Part shown: positions 8,942-17,940 of the stretch, one piece after another
Position numbering within the stretch: the first letter of the stretch is position 1
Layout of the letters: each line of letters opens with the position of its first letter
Source: Janthinobacterium fluminis
GTDB taxonomy: Bacteria; Pseudomonadota; Gammaproteobacteria; Burkholderiales; Burkholderiaceae_D
Direction of reading: 5' to 3'
Assembly (NCBI RefSeq): GCF_028595325.1
Contig: NZ_JAQQXR010000005.1
Coordinates: 248,001-312,000 of the forward strand
Length of the DNA stretch: 64,000 nt
The notes under the pieces: generated by a model
What the model saw: only the letters and a program-made list of their open reading frames with translations
Databases searched by the model: none
Told to the model about the DNA's origin: nothing
Translations under genes and position numbers: made by a program

Positions 8942-9499
8942 ATGAATGCAGAGCGGCAGGTGGCGTTGTTGCGCGGTATTAATGTCGGACGGGCCAAGCG
9001 GGTGGCGATGGCCGATTTACGCAAACTGCTGGGCGACCTGGGGTATGCGGACGTGCGCACGCTGCTCAACAGCGGCAATGTCGTGTTCGGCGCCGCCGGC
9101 GACACGCCGGCCCAGTCGGCCGCGCGCATCGAGGAGGCGCTGGTGCTCAAGCTGGGCGTGGCGGCGCGCGCGACGGTGCTCGACGCGGCCCGCTTCGGCG
9201 AGCTCATGGCCGACAACAGCCTGGTGGCGCTGGCCGACGACCCGAGCCGGCTGATGGTGTCGGTGCTGAACGATCCGGCCGACATGGCGCGCCTGGCGCC
9301 GCTGCTGGGCCAGGATTGGACGCCGGAGGCGCTGGCGGGCGGGCGCTGGGCCGCCTACCTGTGGTGCCCCGACGGCGTGCTGGCCAGCCGCGCCGCCGCG
9401 GCGCTGGGCGCGCTGCTGGGCGACGCCGTGACGTCGCGCAACTGGGCGACGATGGGCAAGTTGCACGCGCTGTTGCAGGAAACGGGCGTTGCCGGGTGA
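8942..9499 (+). CDS. DUF1697 domain-containing protein
   Basis: 185-aa cytosolic protein. The conserved opening QVALLRGINVGRAKRVAMAD and NSGNVVF define DUF1697. Structures exist for the family but its biochemical function is not established. Two ATGs are possible. The one at 8942 is favoured because GGGAG lies 6 bases upstream; the ATG at 8921 abuts its GGAGG with no spacing. It follows the histidine kinase after about 30 bases and may be co-transcribed, but no functional link is evident. Confidence 0.8.
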   Translation: MNAERQVALLRGINVGRAKRVAMADLRKLLGDLGYADVRTLLNSGNVVFGAAGDTPAQSAARIEEALVLKLGVAARATVLDAARFGELMADNSLVALADDPSRLMVSVLNDPADMARLAPLLGQDWTPEALAGGRWAAYLWCPDGVLASRAAAALGALLGDAVTSRNWATMGKLHALLQETGVAG

Positions 9500-9535
9500 T
9501 GGGGGCGCCAGCGCGGCCTGCTAGAATGCCGCTCC

Positions 9536-9718
9536 ATGAATAAAGACATCCTCAAAGGCATGCTGATCCTGCTGCTGGCCGTCAGCGCCGTGCTCACCCT
9601 GTTCGTCCTCATGGCCGATTCCGGCCCGGACAAGGCCGGTTGCATCGCCAGGGCGCTGAAGGGCGGCATCCCGGTGGGCAATATCGAGCGCGTCTGCAAC
9701 CTGACGTCGCGGCGCTGA
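9536..9718 (+). CDS. Small single-span membrane protein
   Basis: 60 aa. Residues about 8-28 (GMLILLLAVSAVLTLFVLMA) form one transmembrane helix. A short tail follows with two Cys (AGCIARALKGG and ERVCNLTSRR). No family was recognised. The open frame, plausible start after DUF1697 and an immediately following terminator support a real gene. Localisation would be the inner membrane with the Cys-containing tail in the periplasm or cytosol; orientation is uncertain. Confidence 0.55.
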   Translation: MNKDILKGMLILLLAVSAVLTLFVLMADSGPDKAGCIARALKGGIPVGNIERVCNLTSRR

Positions 9719-9740
9719 GCGCCGGTCCCATCCCCTCAAG

Positions 9741-9767
9741 CATCCCGCGCCAGGCGGGATTTTTTTC
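9741..9767 (+). terminator. Rho-independent terminator
   Basis: Stem ATCCCGC / GCGGGAT (9742-9748 and 9754-9760) followed by a run of seven T. It lies just after the small membrane protein gene and separates it from the convergent PEP-CTERM gene. Confidence 0.85.
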
Positions 9768-9777
9768 GCCCGCGCGG

Positions 9778-10218
9778 CTAGGAGGGCGCCGGCGCGAATT
9801 TTTCCGTCACCTCGGCGCGCGTCGTAAACACCAGCAGGCACAGGCCGATCAGCAGCATGGTGATGAAGCTCGGCTCCGGCACCGGCTGGGCCGCGCTGTA
9901 GTCGCTGGCGGCCACTCTGGGACCGTCAAGGCGGCGTGCCGCGCCGTTGGCGGGCGGCCTGTGGCGCGCCGCGGGCGGACTGGCCCAGGGGGCGGCGACG
10001 CCGTCGAGCGAGGCCAGATAGGTGTCGGCCGAGGGCGGCGTGTACATGCCGGGGGATAAAAAGTCGGGCAGCGGGGCGATATAGTCAGGCGCGGCGCCGT
10101 CGGCCTGGACGGACAGGGTGTCGCCCTGGTGCGTGAGCGCAGGCGGGGGCGTTACTGGCGCGCCGCTGGCGAGTGGACAAGCCAGCAGTGCCGCCACGGT
10201 GAATGCGAAAAGCTTCAT
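9778..10218 (-). CDS. PEP-CTERM sorting-domain protein
   Basis: 146-aa exported protein. The signal peptide is MKLFAFTVAALLACPLASGA. The middle is Pro/Ala/Asp-rich and low in complexity. The C-terminus has VPEPS followed by a hydrophobic helix (FITMLLIGLCLLVF) and a basic residue, the PEP-CTERM signal recognised by exosortase/archaeosortase-type enzymes in EPS-producing proteobacteria. The last residues after the helix (TTRAEVTEKFAPAPS) are longer and less basic than usual. AGGAGC lies 6 bases before the ATG. No exosortase or EPS gene is in the window. It probably ends up at the surface or in the matrix. Confidence 0.75.
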   Translation of the reverse strand: MKLFAFTVAALLACPLASGAPVTPPPALTHQGDTLSVQADGAAPDYIAPLPDFLSPGMYTPPSADTYLASLDGVAAPWASPPAARHRPPANGAARRLDGPRVAASDYSAAQPVPEPSFITMLLIGLCLLVFTTRAEVTEKFAPAPS

Positions 10219-10435
10219 TCCGGGCTCCTGGTTCAGCGGACGGGAGGGGCTGCAGTCCAGCGCGTTCCCGGCCGAAGCGTCTGCCTGTGCGGGGGCAGAC
10301 TGACGAGGTCGTAATCCAGTTTTCATTAAAGCACATGCGCGGTGTTTTCGATATGTGTATTTGCTTAAAGTCATTGAACTTGCTTCAAGGGAAATATTTT
10401 TTGCGACAGTGACTGCCCGCCACGGGACACGGTAT

Positions 10436-10455
10436 ATTATATGAAATGATATAAT
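10436..10455. promoter_or_regulatory. AT-rich palindrome, candidate operator of the ArsR-family gene
   Basis: Perfect inverted repeat ATTATAT-N6-ATATAAT, 29 bases upstream of the ArsR-family start. AT-rich dyads overlapping the promoter are the usual autoregulatory sites of BigR/SqrR-type ArsR repressors. The sequence also provides TATAAT-like -10 hexamers on both strands. That would let the regulator act on its own operon and possibly the divergent PEP-CTERM gene. Confidence 0.55.
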
Positions 10456-10484
10456 GATTGCTGACTTGAGGGATGGGAACAGCG

Positions 10485-10841
10485 ATGCAGATGGACGGGG
10501 ACAACTTTGATATGGACGGCATGCGCGCCGCCGCGCAGCGCGCCAGCGCCTTGCTGAGGGCGATGGCGAATCCGGACCGTTTGCTGCTGCTGTGCCAGCT
10601 GTCGCAGGGCGAGCGCAGCGTCGGCGCACTCGAACAGCTGCTGGGCATCCAGCAACCCACGCTGTCGCAGCAACTGGGCGTGCTGCGCGAAGAGGCACTG
10701 GTGGCGACGCGGCGCGACGGCAAGCAAGTGTTTTACCGCGTGGCCAGCGTCCAGGCCCTGGCGGTATTGCAAGTGTTGTACAGCCAATTTTGCGCCGAGC
10801 GAACGGCATGCGGCGATATACAATCGTCGCCATCGCAATGA
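10485..10841 (+). CDS. ArsR/SmtB-family repressor, BigR/SqrR-like (putative persulfide sensor)
   Basis: 118-aa winged-helix regulator. The DNA-binding part is SVGALEQLLGIQQPTLSQQL-GVLREEALV, with the wing TRRDGKQVFYRV. Two Cys, in LLLLCQLSQGE and YSQFCAE, are 66 residues apart. This is the same separation as the Cys pair (42/108) that forms the sulfur switch in BigR, and similar Cys occur in SqrR and YgaV. A third Cys follows near the C-terminus. The ATG at 10485 is chosen over that at 10473 for ribosome-site spacing. A palindrome lies just upstream and a ChaN-like lipoprotein gene follows 19 nt after the stop. Sulfide/persulfide sensing is inferred from the Cys geometry. Confidence 0.75.
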   Translation: MQMDGDNFDMDGMRAAAQRASALLRAMANPDRLLLLCQLSQGERSVGALEQLLGIQQPTLSQQLGVLREEALVATRRDGKQVFYRVASVQALAVLQVLYSQFCAERTACGDIQSSPSQ

Positions 10842-10860
10842 TATGGAAGGACGCCCGACG

Positions 10861-11718
10861 ATGACAAGCCCGACTGAACGACGCGGCCGCGTGCCCGCCC
10901 GCCTGCTCTTGCTGGCGGCGACGCTGGCGCTGGGCGCCTGCGCCGGCAAGGCCAGGCTGGCCCAGCCGGAGGCCGCCGCGCCGCTGGCCAACCCCCAGGT
11001 GCTGCTGCTGGGCGAGGTGCACGACAACGCGGCCGGCCACCGCGCCCGCTTCGCCGACTTGCAGCGGCGCGTGGAGGCGGGCTGGCGCCCGGCCATCGCC
11101 ATGGAGCAGTTCGACCGCGAGAACCAGGCCCTGCTGAGCAAGGCGCAGCGCGACTGCGCCGACGCCGAGTGCCTGATCCGCGTGATGGCGGCGCCGCGCT
11201 GGGACTGGCAATTGTACCGGCCGGTGATCGCGTTGGCGCTGCAGCACCAATTGCCGCTGCTGGCGGCCAATCTGTCGCGCGCGGACGCCTCGCGCACCGT
11301 GCGCGACGGCGTCGCGGCGACCTTCGACGCGGCCGCGGTGGCCGACTACGGCCTGGCGGCGCCGTTGCCGGCCGACATACGCGCCGGCCAGCAGCGCGAC
11401 ATCGTCGCCGGGCACTGCAATATGCTGCCCGATGGCATGATCGGCGGCATGGTCGATGCGCAGATCGCACGCGACATCTGGATGGCGAAGATTATCCGCG
11501 CGCAGGCGCCGCGCGACGTGGTGCTACTGGCCGGCAACGGCCACGTGCGCAAGGACATCGGTGTGGCGCGCTGGCTGACGCGGGCGACGCCGGCGCTGGT
11601 CGTGCGCAGCGAGGGGTATGTCGAGCCGGGCGGCGCGGCGGCCGGCGCCTTCGACGTTGCGCACACGGTGGCGGCGCAGGCGCGGCCCGACCCCTGCGCC
11701 AGTTTGCAGAAGAAATAA
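10861..11718 (+). CDS. ChaN-family (haem-binding uptake) lipoprotein
   Basis: 285 aa. The lipoprotein signal peptide ends LALGAC, so it is anchored through Cys. The ChaN/Tiki-type core is seen in VLLLGEVHDNAAGHRARF, AIAMEQFDRENQ and the C-terminal VVLLAGNGHVRKDIGV with conserved Glu/His. The family includes Campylobacter ChaN, which binds haem as a cofacial pair, and TraB/Tiki-type domains. The start at 10861 follows GGAAGGA at a workable distance; an in-frame ATG lies 6 codons upstream. It follows the ArsR-type repressor closely, so it is probably under its control. Substrate is not certain. Confidence 0.8.
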   Translation: MTSPTERRGRVPARLLLLAATLALGACAGKARLAQPEAAAPLANPQVLLLGEVHDNAAGHRARFADLQRRVEAGWRPAIAMEQFDRENQALLSKAQRDCADAECLIRVMAAPRWDWQLYRPVIALALQHQLPLLAANLSRADASRTVRDGVAATFDAAAVADYGLAAPLPADIRAGQQRDIVAGHCNMLPDGMIGGMVDAQIARDIWMAKIIRAQAPRDVVLLAGNGHVRKDIGVARWLTRATPALVVRSEGYVEPGGAAAGAFDVAHTVAAQARPDPCASLQKK

Positions 11719-11808
11719 TCGCCCCGCCTTGGCGCTTAGGCGAGCCGCCCCGCCTTGGCGCCTAGGCGCCTGGGCGCCATCCCCCGATATCCCACCGCAG
11801 GAGTTGAC

Positions 11809-12519
<711 letters not shown>

Positions 12520-12753
12520 TTACGCGCCGGGCTGACCCGGCTGGGCGGGCGGGCCGTCGCGCAGGTCTTGTATGTCCTGGGCGCTCATCGTGCGGACGTT
12601 GCCGCTGCCTTCGGACTTGCCGCGCGGAATACGGCTGCCGGTGAGGTATTCCTTTTTTTCTTGCTCGGCCTGGGGAGCCGTGGTGCCGCTGTCGGTGCTG
12701 GCGCAGGCGGCCAGCGAGGACAGGATGGCGAGGCTCAAGACAATTTTTTTCAT
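12520..12753 (-). CDS. Small lipoprotein
   Basis: 77 aa. MKKIVLSLAILSSLAAC is a clear lipoprotein signal with lipobox LAAC. The mature part (about 60 residues) is polar and disordered-looking (EKKEYLTGSRIPRGK, then Gly/Pro-rich tail). No known family. Convergent with the FAH-family gene; the stop codons touch. Lipid anchoring at inner or outer membrane is expected; Ser at +2/+3 would allow outer-membrane sorting. Start at 12753 is set by the signal peptide. Confidence 0.65.
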   Translation of the reverse strand: MKKIVLSLAILSSLAACASTDSGTTAPQAEQEKKEYLTGSRIPRGKSEGSGNVRTMSAQDIQDLRDGPPAQPGQPGA

Positions 12754-13202
12754 GTGCGATCGTTTCACTATGTTGAAGAAAGCGCCCGATGCGGGGAGAA
12801 GCTTGCTCGATGAGCAAGTCCCGCGCCCGTCCGGCGTTGCCCAATAGTAAACGTCTTGTTTAATTGCCTCAATATAATTATTGATTTTTGTGAATTATTG
12901 ATCGCCGGAGGCGGTGCTTGCTGTGGCGCCGGCGGCAGCGTATTATGTGGATTGGTAGCAAGATTGATAGCTTCATCACACGAAGCAGGCGTCACCACCG
13001 CAAGCCCGCTGACCCCAGCCGGCCCCACGCAACCGGACGAATTACCCATGCGTCCATGCCGCGCGATCCGCCTGCCGACCCGCCGCCGCGCCGCCATCCC
13101 CTGCGCGCCACCTTGCCTGAACGGGCCGGCCTGTCCATCTTCCGCCATCGCATCCCGGCGCCGCAGTGCGCCCGTCCCCATCCCTCCCACAGGAGAGCAG
13201 TA
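12754..13202. other. Divergent intergenic region; no gene seen
   Basis: 449 bases between the small lipoprotein and the MFS gene. Around 12845-12900 the DNA is AT-rich (likely promoters for both directions). The rest is Pro/Arg/Ala-coding-like noise in the frame upstream of the MFS start, without family features or a ribosome site, so it is taken as a long 5' leader. Confidence 0.5.
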
Positions 13203-14504
13203 ATGAGTCAGCATCACGCCGGCGCCGTCAAGGCGAATTCCCCCGGCACCGTTTTATTTGCCAGCCTGATCGGCACCACCATCGAATTTTTCGACTTCTA
13301 CATCTACGCGACCGCCGCCGTGCTGGTCTTCCCCAAGCTATTCTTCCCCGCCGGCGACGCCGCCGCGGCGACGCTGCAATCGCTGGCCACCTTCGCCATC
13401 GCCTTCTTCGCGCGGCCGGTCGGCTCGGCCGTCTTCGGCCACTTCGGCGACCGCGTCGGCCGCAAGGCCACGCTGGTGGCGGCGCTGCTGACGATGGGCC
13501 TGTCGACGGTGATCATCGGCCTGCTGCCGACCTACGCCACGATAGGCACGGCGGCGCCGCTGCTGCTGGCGCTGTGCCGCTTCGGCCAAGGCCTGGGTCT
13601 GGGCGGCGAGTGGGGCGGCGCGGTGCTGCTGGCGACGGAAAACGCGCCGCCGGGCAAGCGCGCCTGGTATGGCATGTTCCCGCAACTGGGCGCGCCTATC
13701 GGCTTCTTCCTGTCCGGCGGCATTTTCCTGTTGCTCACGCAAACCCTCAGCGACGCGCAGTTCTTCAGCTACGGCTGGCGCATCCCCTTCCTCGCCAGCG
13801 CCGTGCTGGTTGTCGTCGGCCTGTATGTGCGCCTGAAAATCACGGAAACGCCGGCCTTCCAGCAGGTGCTCGACAAGAACGAGCGTGTCAAGCTGCCCGT
13901 CGTCGCCGTGTTCCGCGAGCACGCCCGCGTGCTGGTGCTGGGCACGCTGGTGGCGCTGGCCACCTTCGTGCTGTTCTACCTGATGACGGTGTTCGCGCTG
14001 AGCTGGGGCACGACGGCGCTGGGTTTCTCGCGGCGCGACTTCCTCATCCTGCAACTGTTCGCCGTGGTCTTCTTCGGCCTGACGATTCCGCTGGCGGCCC
14101 TGCTGGCCGACGTCCACGGCCGGCGCCTGACGCTGATCGTCGTCTCGGCCGCGATCGCCCTGTTCGGCCTGCTGCTGGCGCCGCTGTTCGGCTCCGGCAG
14201 CGTGTGGGAAGTGACGCTGTTCATGTCGCTCGGCCTGGGCTTGATGGGCATGACCTACGGCCCGCTCGGCACCATGCTGTCGGAATTGTTCCCGGCCGAG
14301 GTGCGCTACACGGGCGCCTCGCTGACGTTCAACCTGGCCGGCATCCTGGGCGCCTCGCTGGCGCCGTACATCGCCACCTGGCTGGCCACCCATTATGGCT
14401 TGCAGTACGTCGGCTACTACCTGTCGGCCGCCGCCGCGGTGAGCCTGCTCGCGCTGGTGCTGGTCGGCAAGCAGAAGCAGGGTGCGCGCGGCTGGTCCGA
14501 GTGA
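13203..14504 (+). CDS. MHS-family MFS transporter (metabolite:H+ symporter)
   Basis: 433-aa inner-membrane carrier with 12 predicted helices. The MHS subfamily motifs are clear: GTTIEFFDFYIYATAA in TM1, FGDRVGRKATL in loop 2-3, GLGLGGEWGGAVLLATE in TM4-5, and ADVHGRR in loop 8-9. Relatives include ShiA, ProP, KgtP and citrate/dicarboxylate carriers; the substrate cannot be read from sequence. AGGAG lies 8 bases before the ATG at 13203; the upstream in-frame extension has no membrane signature and is rejected. A strong terminator follows, so it is monocistronic. Confidence 0.88.
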   Translation: MSQHHAGAVKANSPGTVLFASLIGTTIEFFDFYIYATAAVLVFPKLFFPAGDAAAATLQSLATFAIAFFARPVGSAVFGHFGDRVGRKATLVAALLTMGLSTVIIGLLPTYATIGTAAPLLLALCRFGQGLGLGGEWGGAVLLATENAPPGKRAWYGMFPQLGAPIGFFLSGGIFLLLTQTLSDAQFFSYGWRIPFLASAVLVVVGLYVRLKITETPAFQQVLDKNERVKLPVVAVFREHARVLVLGTLVALATFVLFYLMTVFALSWGTTALGFSRRDFLILQLFAVVFFGLTIPLAALLADVHGRRLTLIVVSAAIALFGLLLAPLFGSGSVWEVTLFMSLGLGLMGMTYGPLGTMLSELFPAEVRYTGASLTFNLAGILGASLAPYIATWLATHYGLQYVGYYLSAAAAVSLLALVLVGKQKQGARGWSE

Positions 14505-14527
14505 GCCCGGTGAACCCTTGAAGGCAA

Positions 14528-14559
14528 GGCCGCCGGCAGCGATGCCGGCGGCCTTTTTT
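14528..14559 (+). terminator. Rho-independent terminator after the MFS gene
   Basis: Perfect 10-bp stem GGCCGCCGGC / GCCGGCGGCC with a 6-base loop, then six T. It closes the MFS transcript before the FtsH-like gene. Confidence 0.92.
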
Positions 14560-14658
14560 CATGCGCGCACGCTTGAGGCAGCGCAAACGCGTGGCCGCGC
14601 CGCGCGCTTAGTCTGGACCTGGACTCACCATTGCGCCGCGGCGTTGAAGGCAGCACAT

Positions 14659-16548
14659 ATGAAGGCGGACCAGGACAAGGCGACACTGTGGCGCATACCA
14701 ATGTGGTTCTGGCTGGTGCTGCCCGCGCTATTGCTGTTGGTGCAGGCGCTGCTGGGGCCGCAAAGCAGCGAGCCGCTGCCGTACAGCGACTTCAAGCAAT
14801 TGCTGCGGGCCGGCAAGGTCAACGACCTGTTGCTGAACAATGAAACGATCAAGGGCACGCTCAACACCGACGGCCTGGAGCAGATACTGCCGAAGCAGCG
14901 CGCCGCCGCCATCAGCGGCGGCAGCACGGCGCGGCGCGACTTCGTCACCGTCCGCGTCGGCGACCCGGCGCTGACGGACGAGCTGGAGGCGGCCGGCGTC
15001 CATTACGCCGGCCAGGTGCGCAGCGAGTGGCTGGGGGCGCTGCTGTCTTGGCTGCTGCCGCTGGCGCTGATCTTATGGCTGTCCTCCTATCTGACGCGGC
15101 GCGCCGGCTTCGGCGCGGGTTGGGCCCTCGACATCGGCAAAAGCAGGGCGCGCGCCTACGTCGAAAGTCAGACCGGCGTCAGCTTCGACGACGTCGCCGG
15201 CATCGACGAGGCGAAGGAGGAGTTGCGCGAAATCGTCGACTTCCTGAAAAACCCGCAGCGCTACCGCCGGCTGGGCGGCAAGATTCCCAAGGGCGTGCTG
15301 ATCGTCGGCGCGCCCGGCACCGGCAAGACCTTGCTGGCGAGAGCCGTGGCCGGCGAGGCCGGCGTGCCCTTCTTTTCCATCAGCGGCTCGGAATTCGTCG
15401 AGATGTTCGTCGGCGTCGGCGCCGCCCGCGTGCGCGACCTGTTTGCCCAGGCCGAGCAGAAGGCGCCGTGCATCGTCTTCATCGACGAGCTGGACGCGCT
15501 GGGCAAGGCGCGCGGCATGGGCACGCTGCTGGGCGGGCACAGCGAGCAGGAGCAGACGCTGAACCAGTTGCTCGTCGAAATGGACGGCTTCGACGCGAAC
15601 AAGGGCGTCATCATCCTGGCGGCGACGAACCGGCCGGAAATCCTCGACCCGGCGCTGCTGCGGCCGGGCCGCTTCGACCGCCACGTCGGCGTCGACCGGC
15701 CCGACTTGCGGGGCCGGGAAAAAATCCTCCAGGTGCACGCCCGCCAAGTCAAGCTGGCGCCCCAGGTCGAGCTGGGCGCGGTGGCCGCGCGCACGGCCGG
15801 CTTTGCCGGCGCCGACCTGGCCAACCTCGTCAACGAGGCCACGCTGCTGGCGGCGCGGCGCGGCAAGGACCAGGTCGGCATGGCCGAGTTCGACGAAGCC
15901 ATCGACCGCGTCGTCGCCGGCCTGGAAAAGCGCACGCGCGTGATGAACCCGCAGGAAAAGGAGACGGTCGCCTTCCACGAGGCGGGCCACGCGCTGATCG
16001 CCGAGTTCCGCCGCCACGCCGACCGCGTGGCGAAGATCTCCATCATCCCCCGCGGCGTCGCCGCGCTCGGCTACACCCAGCAACTGCCCACCGAGGACCG
16101 CTACCTGCTCAAGCGCAGCGAGTTGTACGACCGGCTCGACGTGCTGCTGGGCGGGCGCGTGGCCGAGGAGCTGGTGTTCGGCGACATTTCGACGGGCGCG
16201 CAGAACGACTTGCAGACGGCGACGGACATGGCGCGCCACATGGTGACCCAGTACGGCATGAGCGAGCGGCTGGGGCTGGCCACCTTCGAGGAGGTGCGCG
16301 GGCCGCTGCTGAACCCGGCGGCGCCGGCGGAAAAGAAATCCTACAGCGAGCACACGGCCGAAACGATAGACGCGGAAATTTCCAAGCTGCTCGACGAAGC
16401 CCACGCGCGCGTGCTGGCCACGCTGCGCGAGCGCCGCGGCCTGCTCGACAAGCTGGCGCGCCTGCTGCTGGAAAACGAGACGGTGGACCGGGCCGCGCTG
16501 GACGCGCTGGGCAAGGAGGCGGCGCCGCCCGCCTGTGCCATAGGCTAG
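14659..16548 (+). CDS. FtsH-like ATP-dependent zinc metalloprotease (second-type paralogue)
   Basis: 629-aa membrane AAA protease. Two TMs flank a short periplasmic domain: [19 protein letters not shown], then [20 protein letters not shown] near residue 120-140. The AAA module has Walker A GAPGTGKT at about 217-224, Walker [12 protein letters not shown] and the arginine-finger region [20 protein letters not shown]. The peptidase site is HEAGH at about residue 440. The periplasmic segment and the [13 protein letters not shown] variant differ from the housekeeping FtsH (usually next to rlmE), so this is probably an additional copy. The TAG stop is formed by the end of the MITE at 16546-16706, so the original C-terminus may have been altered. 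GAAGG precedes the ATG. Confidence 0.88.
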   Translation: MKADQDKATLWRIPMWFWLVLPALLLLVQALLGPQSSEPLPYSDFKQLLRAGKVNDLLLNNETIKGTLNTDGLEQILPKQRAAAISGGSTARRDFVTVRVGDPALTDELEAAGVHYAGQVRSEWLGALLSWLLPLALILWLSSYLTRRAGFGAGWALDIGKSRARAYVESQTGVSFDDVAGIDEAKEELREIVDFLKNPQRYRRLGGKIPKGVLIVGAPGTGKTLLARAVAGEAGVPFFSISGSEFVEMFVGVGAARVRDLFAQAEQKAPCIVFIDELDALGKARGMGTLLGGHSEQEQTLNQLLVEMDGFDANKGVIILAATNRPEILDPALLRPGRFDRHVGVDRPDLRGREKILQVHARQVKLAPQVELGAVAARTAGFAGADLANLVNEATLLAARRGKDQVGMAEFDEAIDRVVAGLEKRTRVMNPQEKETVAFHEAGHALIAEFRRHADRVAKISIIPRGVAALGYTQQLPTEDRYLLKRSELYDRLDVLLGGRVAEELVFGDISTGAQNDLQTATDMARHMVTQYGMSERLGLATFEEVRGPLLNPAAPAEKKSYSEHTAETIDAEISKLLDEAHARVLATLRERRGLLDKLARLLLENETVDRAALDALGKEAAPPACAIG

Positions 16549-16706
16549 TGTCCTGGATCACAGATTCGTTGAATAAATATGACGAGAATCACCCTGATAC
16601 GGCGTCGCAAATGCGCGCAAGGCCCCGGCCTCGCTGTGCTTTGCTCCTGGTCTCAGGCCGATTTCGTCACATTTATGATTCAAGGAACTTGTGATTCAGG
16701 ACACTA
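16546..16706. mobile_element. MITE-like element with IS630/Tc1-type ends
   Basis: About 157 bases bounded by imperfect terminal inverted repeats of about 40 bases: left GTGTCCTGGATCACAGATTC and, reversed, right GTGTCCTGAATCACAAGTTC. A TA dinucleotide sits at both outer edges (16546-16547, 16705-16706), the target duplication of IS630/Tc1-mariner elements. It is too short for a transposase, so it is non-autonomous. The outer TA plus the element's first G makes the TAG stop of the FtsH-like gene. The mirror arrangement makes the TAG stop of the convergent START-domain gene. Confidence 0.75.
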
Positions 16707-17321
16707 GCGCCCCGCCTTGGCGCGCAGCGCCTCCAGGGTCTTCGGCAGGCTGTCCTTGCTCAGGCTGTCGACGATCCAGCCCATGCCCATCGGCACCGGC
16801 CCCGGGTCCGTGTAGACGAAGTAGCGGACGACGGTTTTCAGTTTGTCCGCCGGGGCCGGCGTCAATTGCCAGTAACCGCTGGTGTCGGCGATCGTCTCCT
16901 CCTGCTTCAGGCCCGCCGACGGCACCATCTTCCACGCCAGCTGGCACAGTTGCGCGCCGCTCTTCGCCTCCATCTTCAAACGGTATTTCTTGACCTTGCC
17001 CAGCGGCAGTTGCAGCGTCATGTCGACCAGGACGGCCGCGTCGGCGCCGCGCGTTACCGCCGTCTTCGCCACGCTGGGCATGAAGCTGGGATAATCGGCA
17101 AAATTCTGGATGATCGCGCACAGCGACGGCAGCGGCGCGTCGATGATGGTGGCGGCGAGGAAGGACTTGCCGGCGGCGCCGGCCTTGCCGACCTCTTGCA
17201 GCGTCACTTTCGACTCCGACAGCGTGGCCGCGTCGATGGCGGGCTCGGCCCGGGAGGCGCCGCAGCACAGGCAGGCGGGCAGCAACAGTGTGTGAAGCAT
17301 GTTCATGCGGATAGCTGTCAT
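16704..17321 (-). CDS. Exported START/SRPBCC-domain protein
   Basis: 205 aa. A hydrophobic N-terminus with a likely signal peptide (MNMLHTLLLPACLCCGASRA) is followed by a START-like lipid-binding fold: SFLAATIIDAPLPSLCAIIQ, NFADYPSFMPSV, YFVYTDPGPVPMGMGWIVD and LPKTLEALRAKAG. Similar exported START proteins bind hydrophobic ligands; the ligand here is unknown. Start choice is uncertain: ATG at 17321 or 17306, neither with a strong ribosome site. It begins 7 bases after the stop of the secreted phosphatase gene, so the two are probably co-transcribed. Its stop codon comes from the MITE. Confidence 0.75.
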   Translation of the reverse strand: MTAIRMNMLHTLLLPACLCCGASRAEPAIDAATLSESKVTLQEVGKAGAAGKSFLAATIIDAPLPSLCAIIQNFADYPSFMPSVAKTAVTRGADAAVLVDMTLQLPLGKVKKYRLKMEAKSGAQLCQLAWKMVPSAGLKQEETIADTSGYWQLTPAPADKLKTVVRYFVYTDPGPVPMGMGWIVDSLSKDSLPKTLEALRAKAGR

Positions 17322-17328
17322 GGTGGAT

Positions 17329-17901
17329 TCAGGGTTGTGCGACGCGGCGGCGGATCGCCTCGACGTCGACCTTGCGCAAATAGCTGTCGATATTCTTCCA
17401 AATCGCATGGTAGCCGTAGCCGCCATGCTTGAGCTCATCGACGGCCTGCTCCTTGCTGCGCTGCTGGTAAATGATGCGGTACATGGCCGTCACCAGGCCG
17501 GTGCGGTCGGCGCCGTGCAGGCAGTGCAACAGCACGGCGCCGTCCCGCTCGGCGCTGCGGATCGCCCGCAGCGCCTGCACCACCTGCTCGTCGCGGATCT
17601 TCCAGGTGTAGATGGGAATCTGCACCGTCTTGATGCCGCTGTCGGCCAGCAAGACCTCGTCGGAATGGAAGGCGCGCAGGCTGACCACGGTCTTCACGCC
17701 CAACGCCTGCAGGCGGGCGACGTCGGCCGGTTCCAGCTTGGCGCTGCGGTAGAAAGTCGGCGTCACGCTGTACAGATTGGACGCCTTGTCGAGTTGGGGG
17801 GCCCATAGCGGATCGCGCGCATCCTGCGCCGCGGCCGCCGGCCACGTGGCCAGCGCGAGGGCGCCGGCCAGGACCAGCGGGGAAGGGGAAAAACGTATCA
17901 T
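17329..17901 (-). CDS. Secreted dual-specificity/tyrosine-type phosphatase
   Basis: 190 aa with a signal peptide (LVLAGALALATWPAAAAQ). The catalytic loop is HCLHGADRTG, which fits the HCxxGxxR signature of cysteine phosphatases, with a general-acid region around YTWKIRDEQ. The DRTG variant is shared with phosphoinositide/DSP-like enzymes of the Siw14/PTEN-related type, so a phospholipid or inositol phosphate substrate is as likely as a phosphoprotein. It acts in the periplasm or outside. It is flanked on the same strand by a lipid-type glycosyltransferase and a START protein, which supports a lipid-related role; this is inference. Confidence 0.82.
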   Translation of the reverse strand: MIRFSPSPLVLAGALALATWPAAAAQDARDPLWAPQLDKASNLYSVTPTFYRSAKLEPADVARLQALGVKTVVSLRAFHSDEVLLADSGIKTVQIPIYTWKIRDEQVVQALRAIRSAERDGAVLLHCLHGADRTGLVTAMYRIIYQQRSKEQAVDELKHGGYGYHAIWKNIDSYLRKVDVEAIRRRVAQP

Positions 17902-17940
17902 CTTGTTTGCCTGTCAGAGAAAAAAGTCGCCGGCCCGGCC

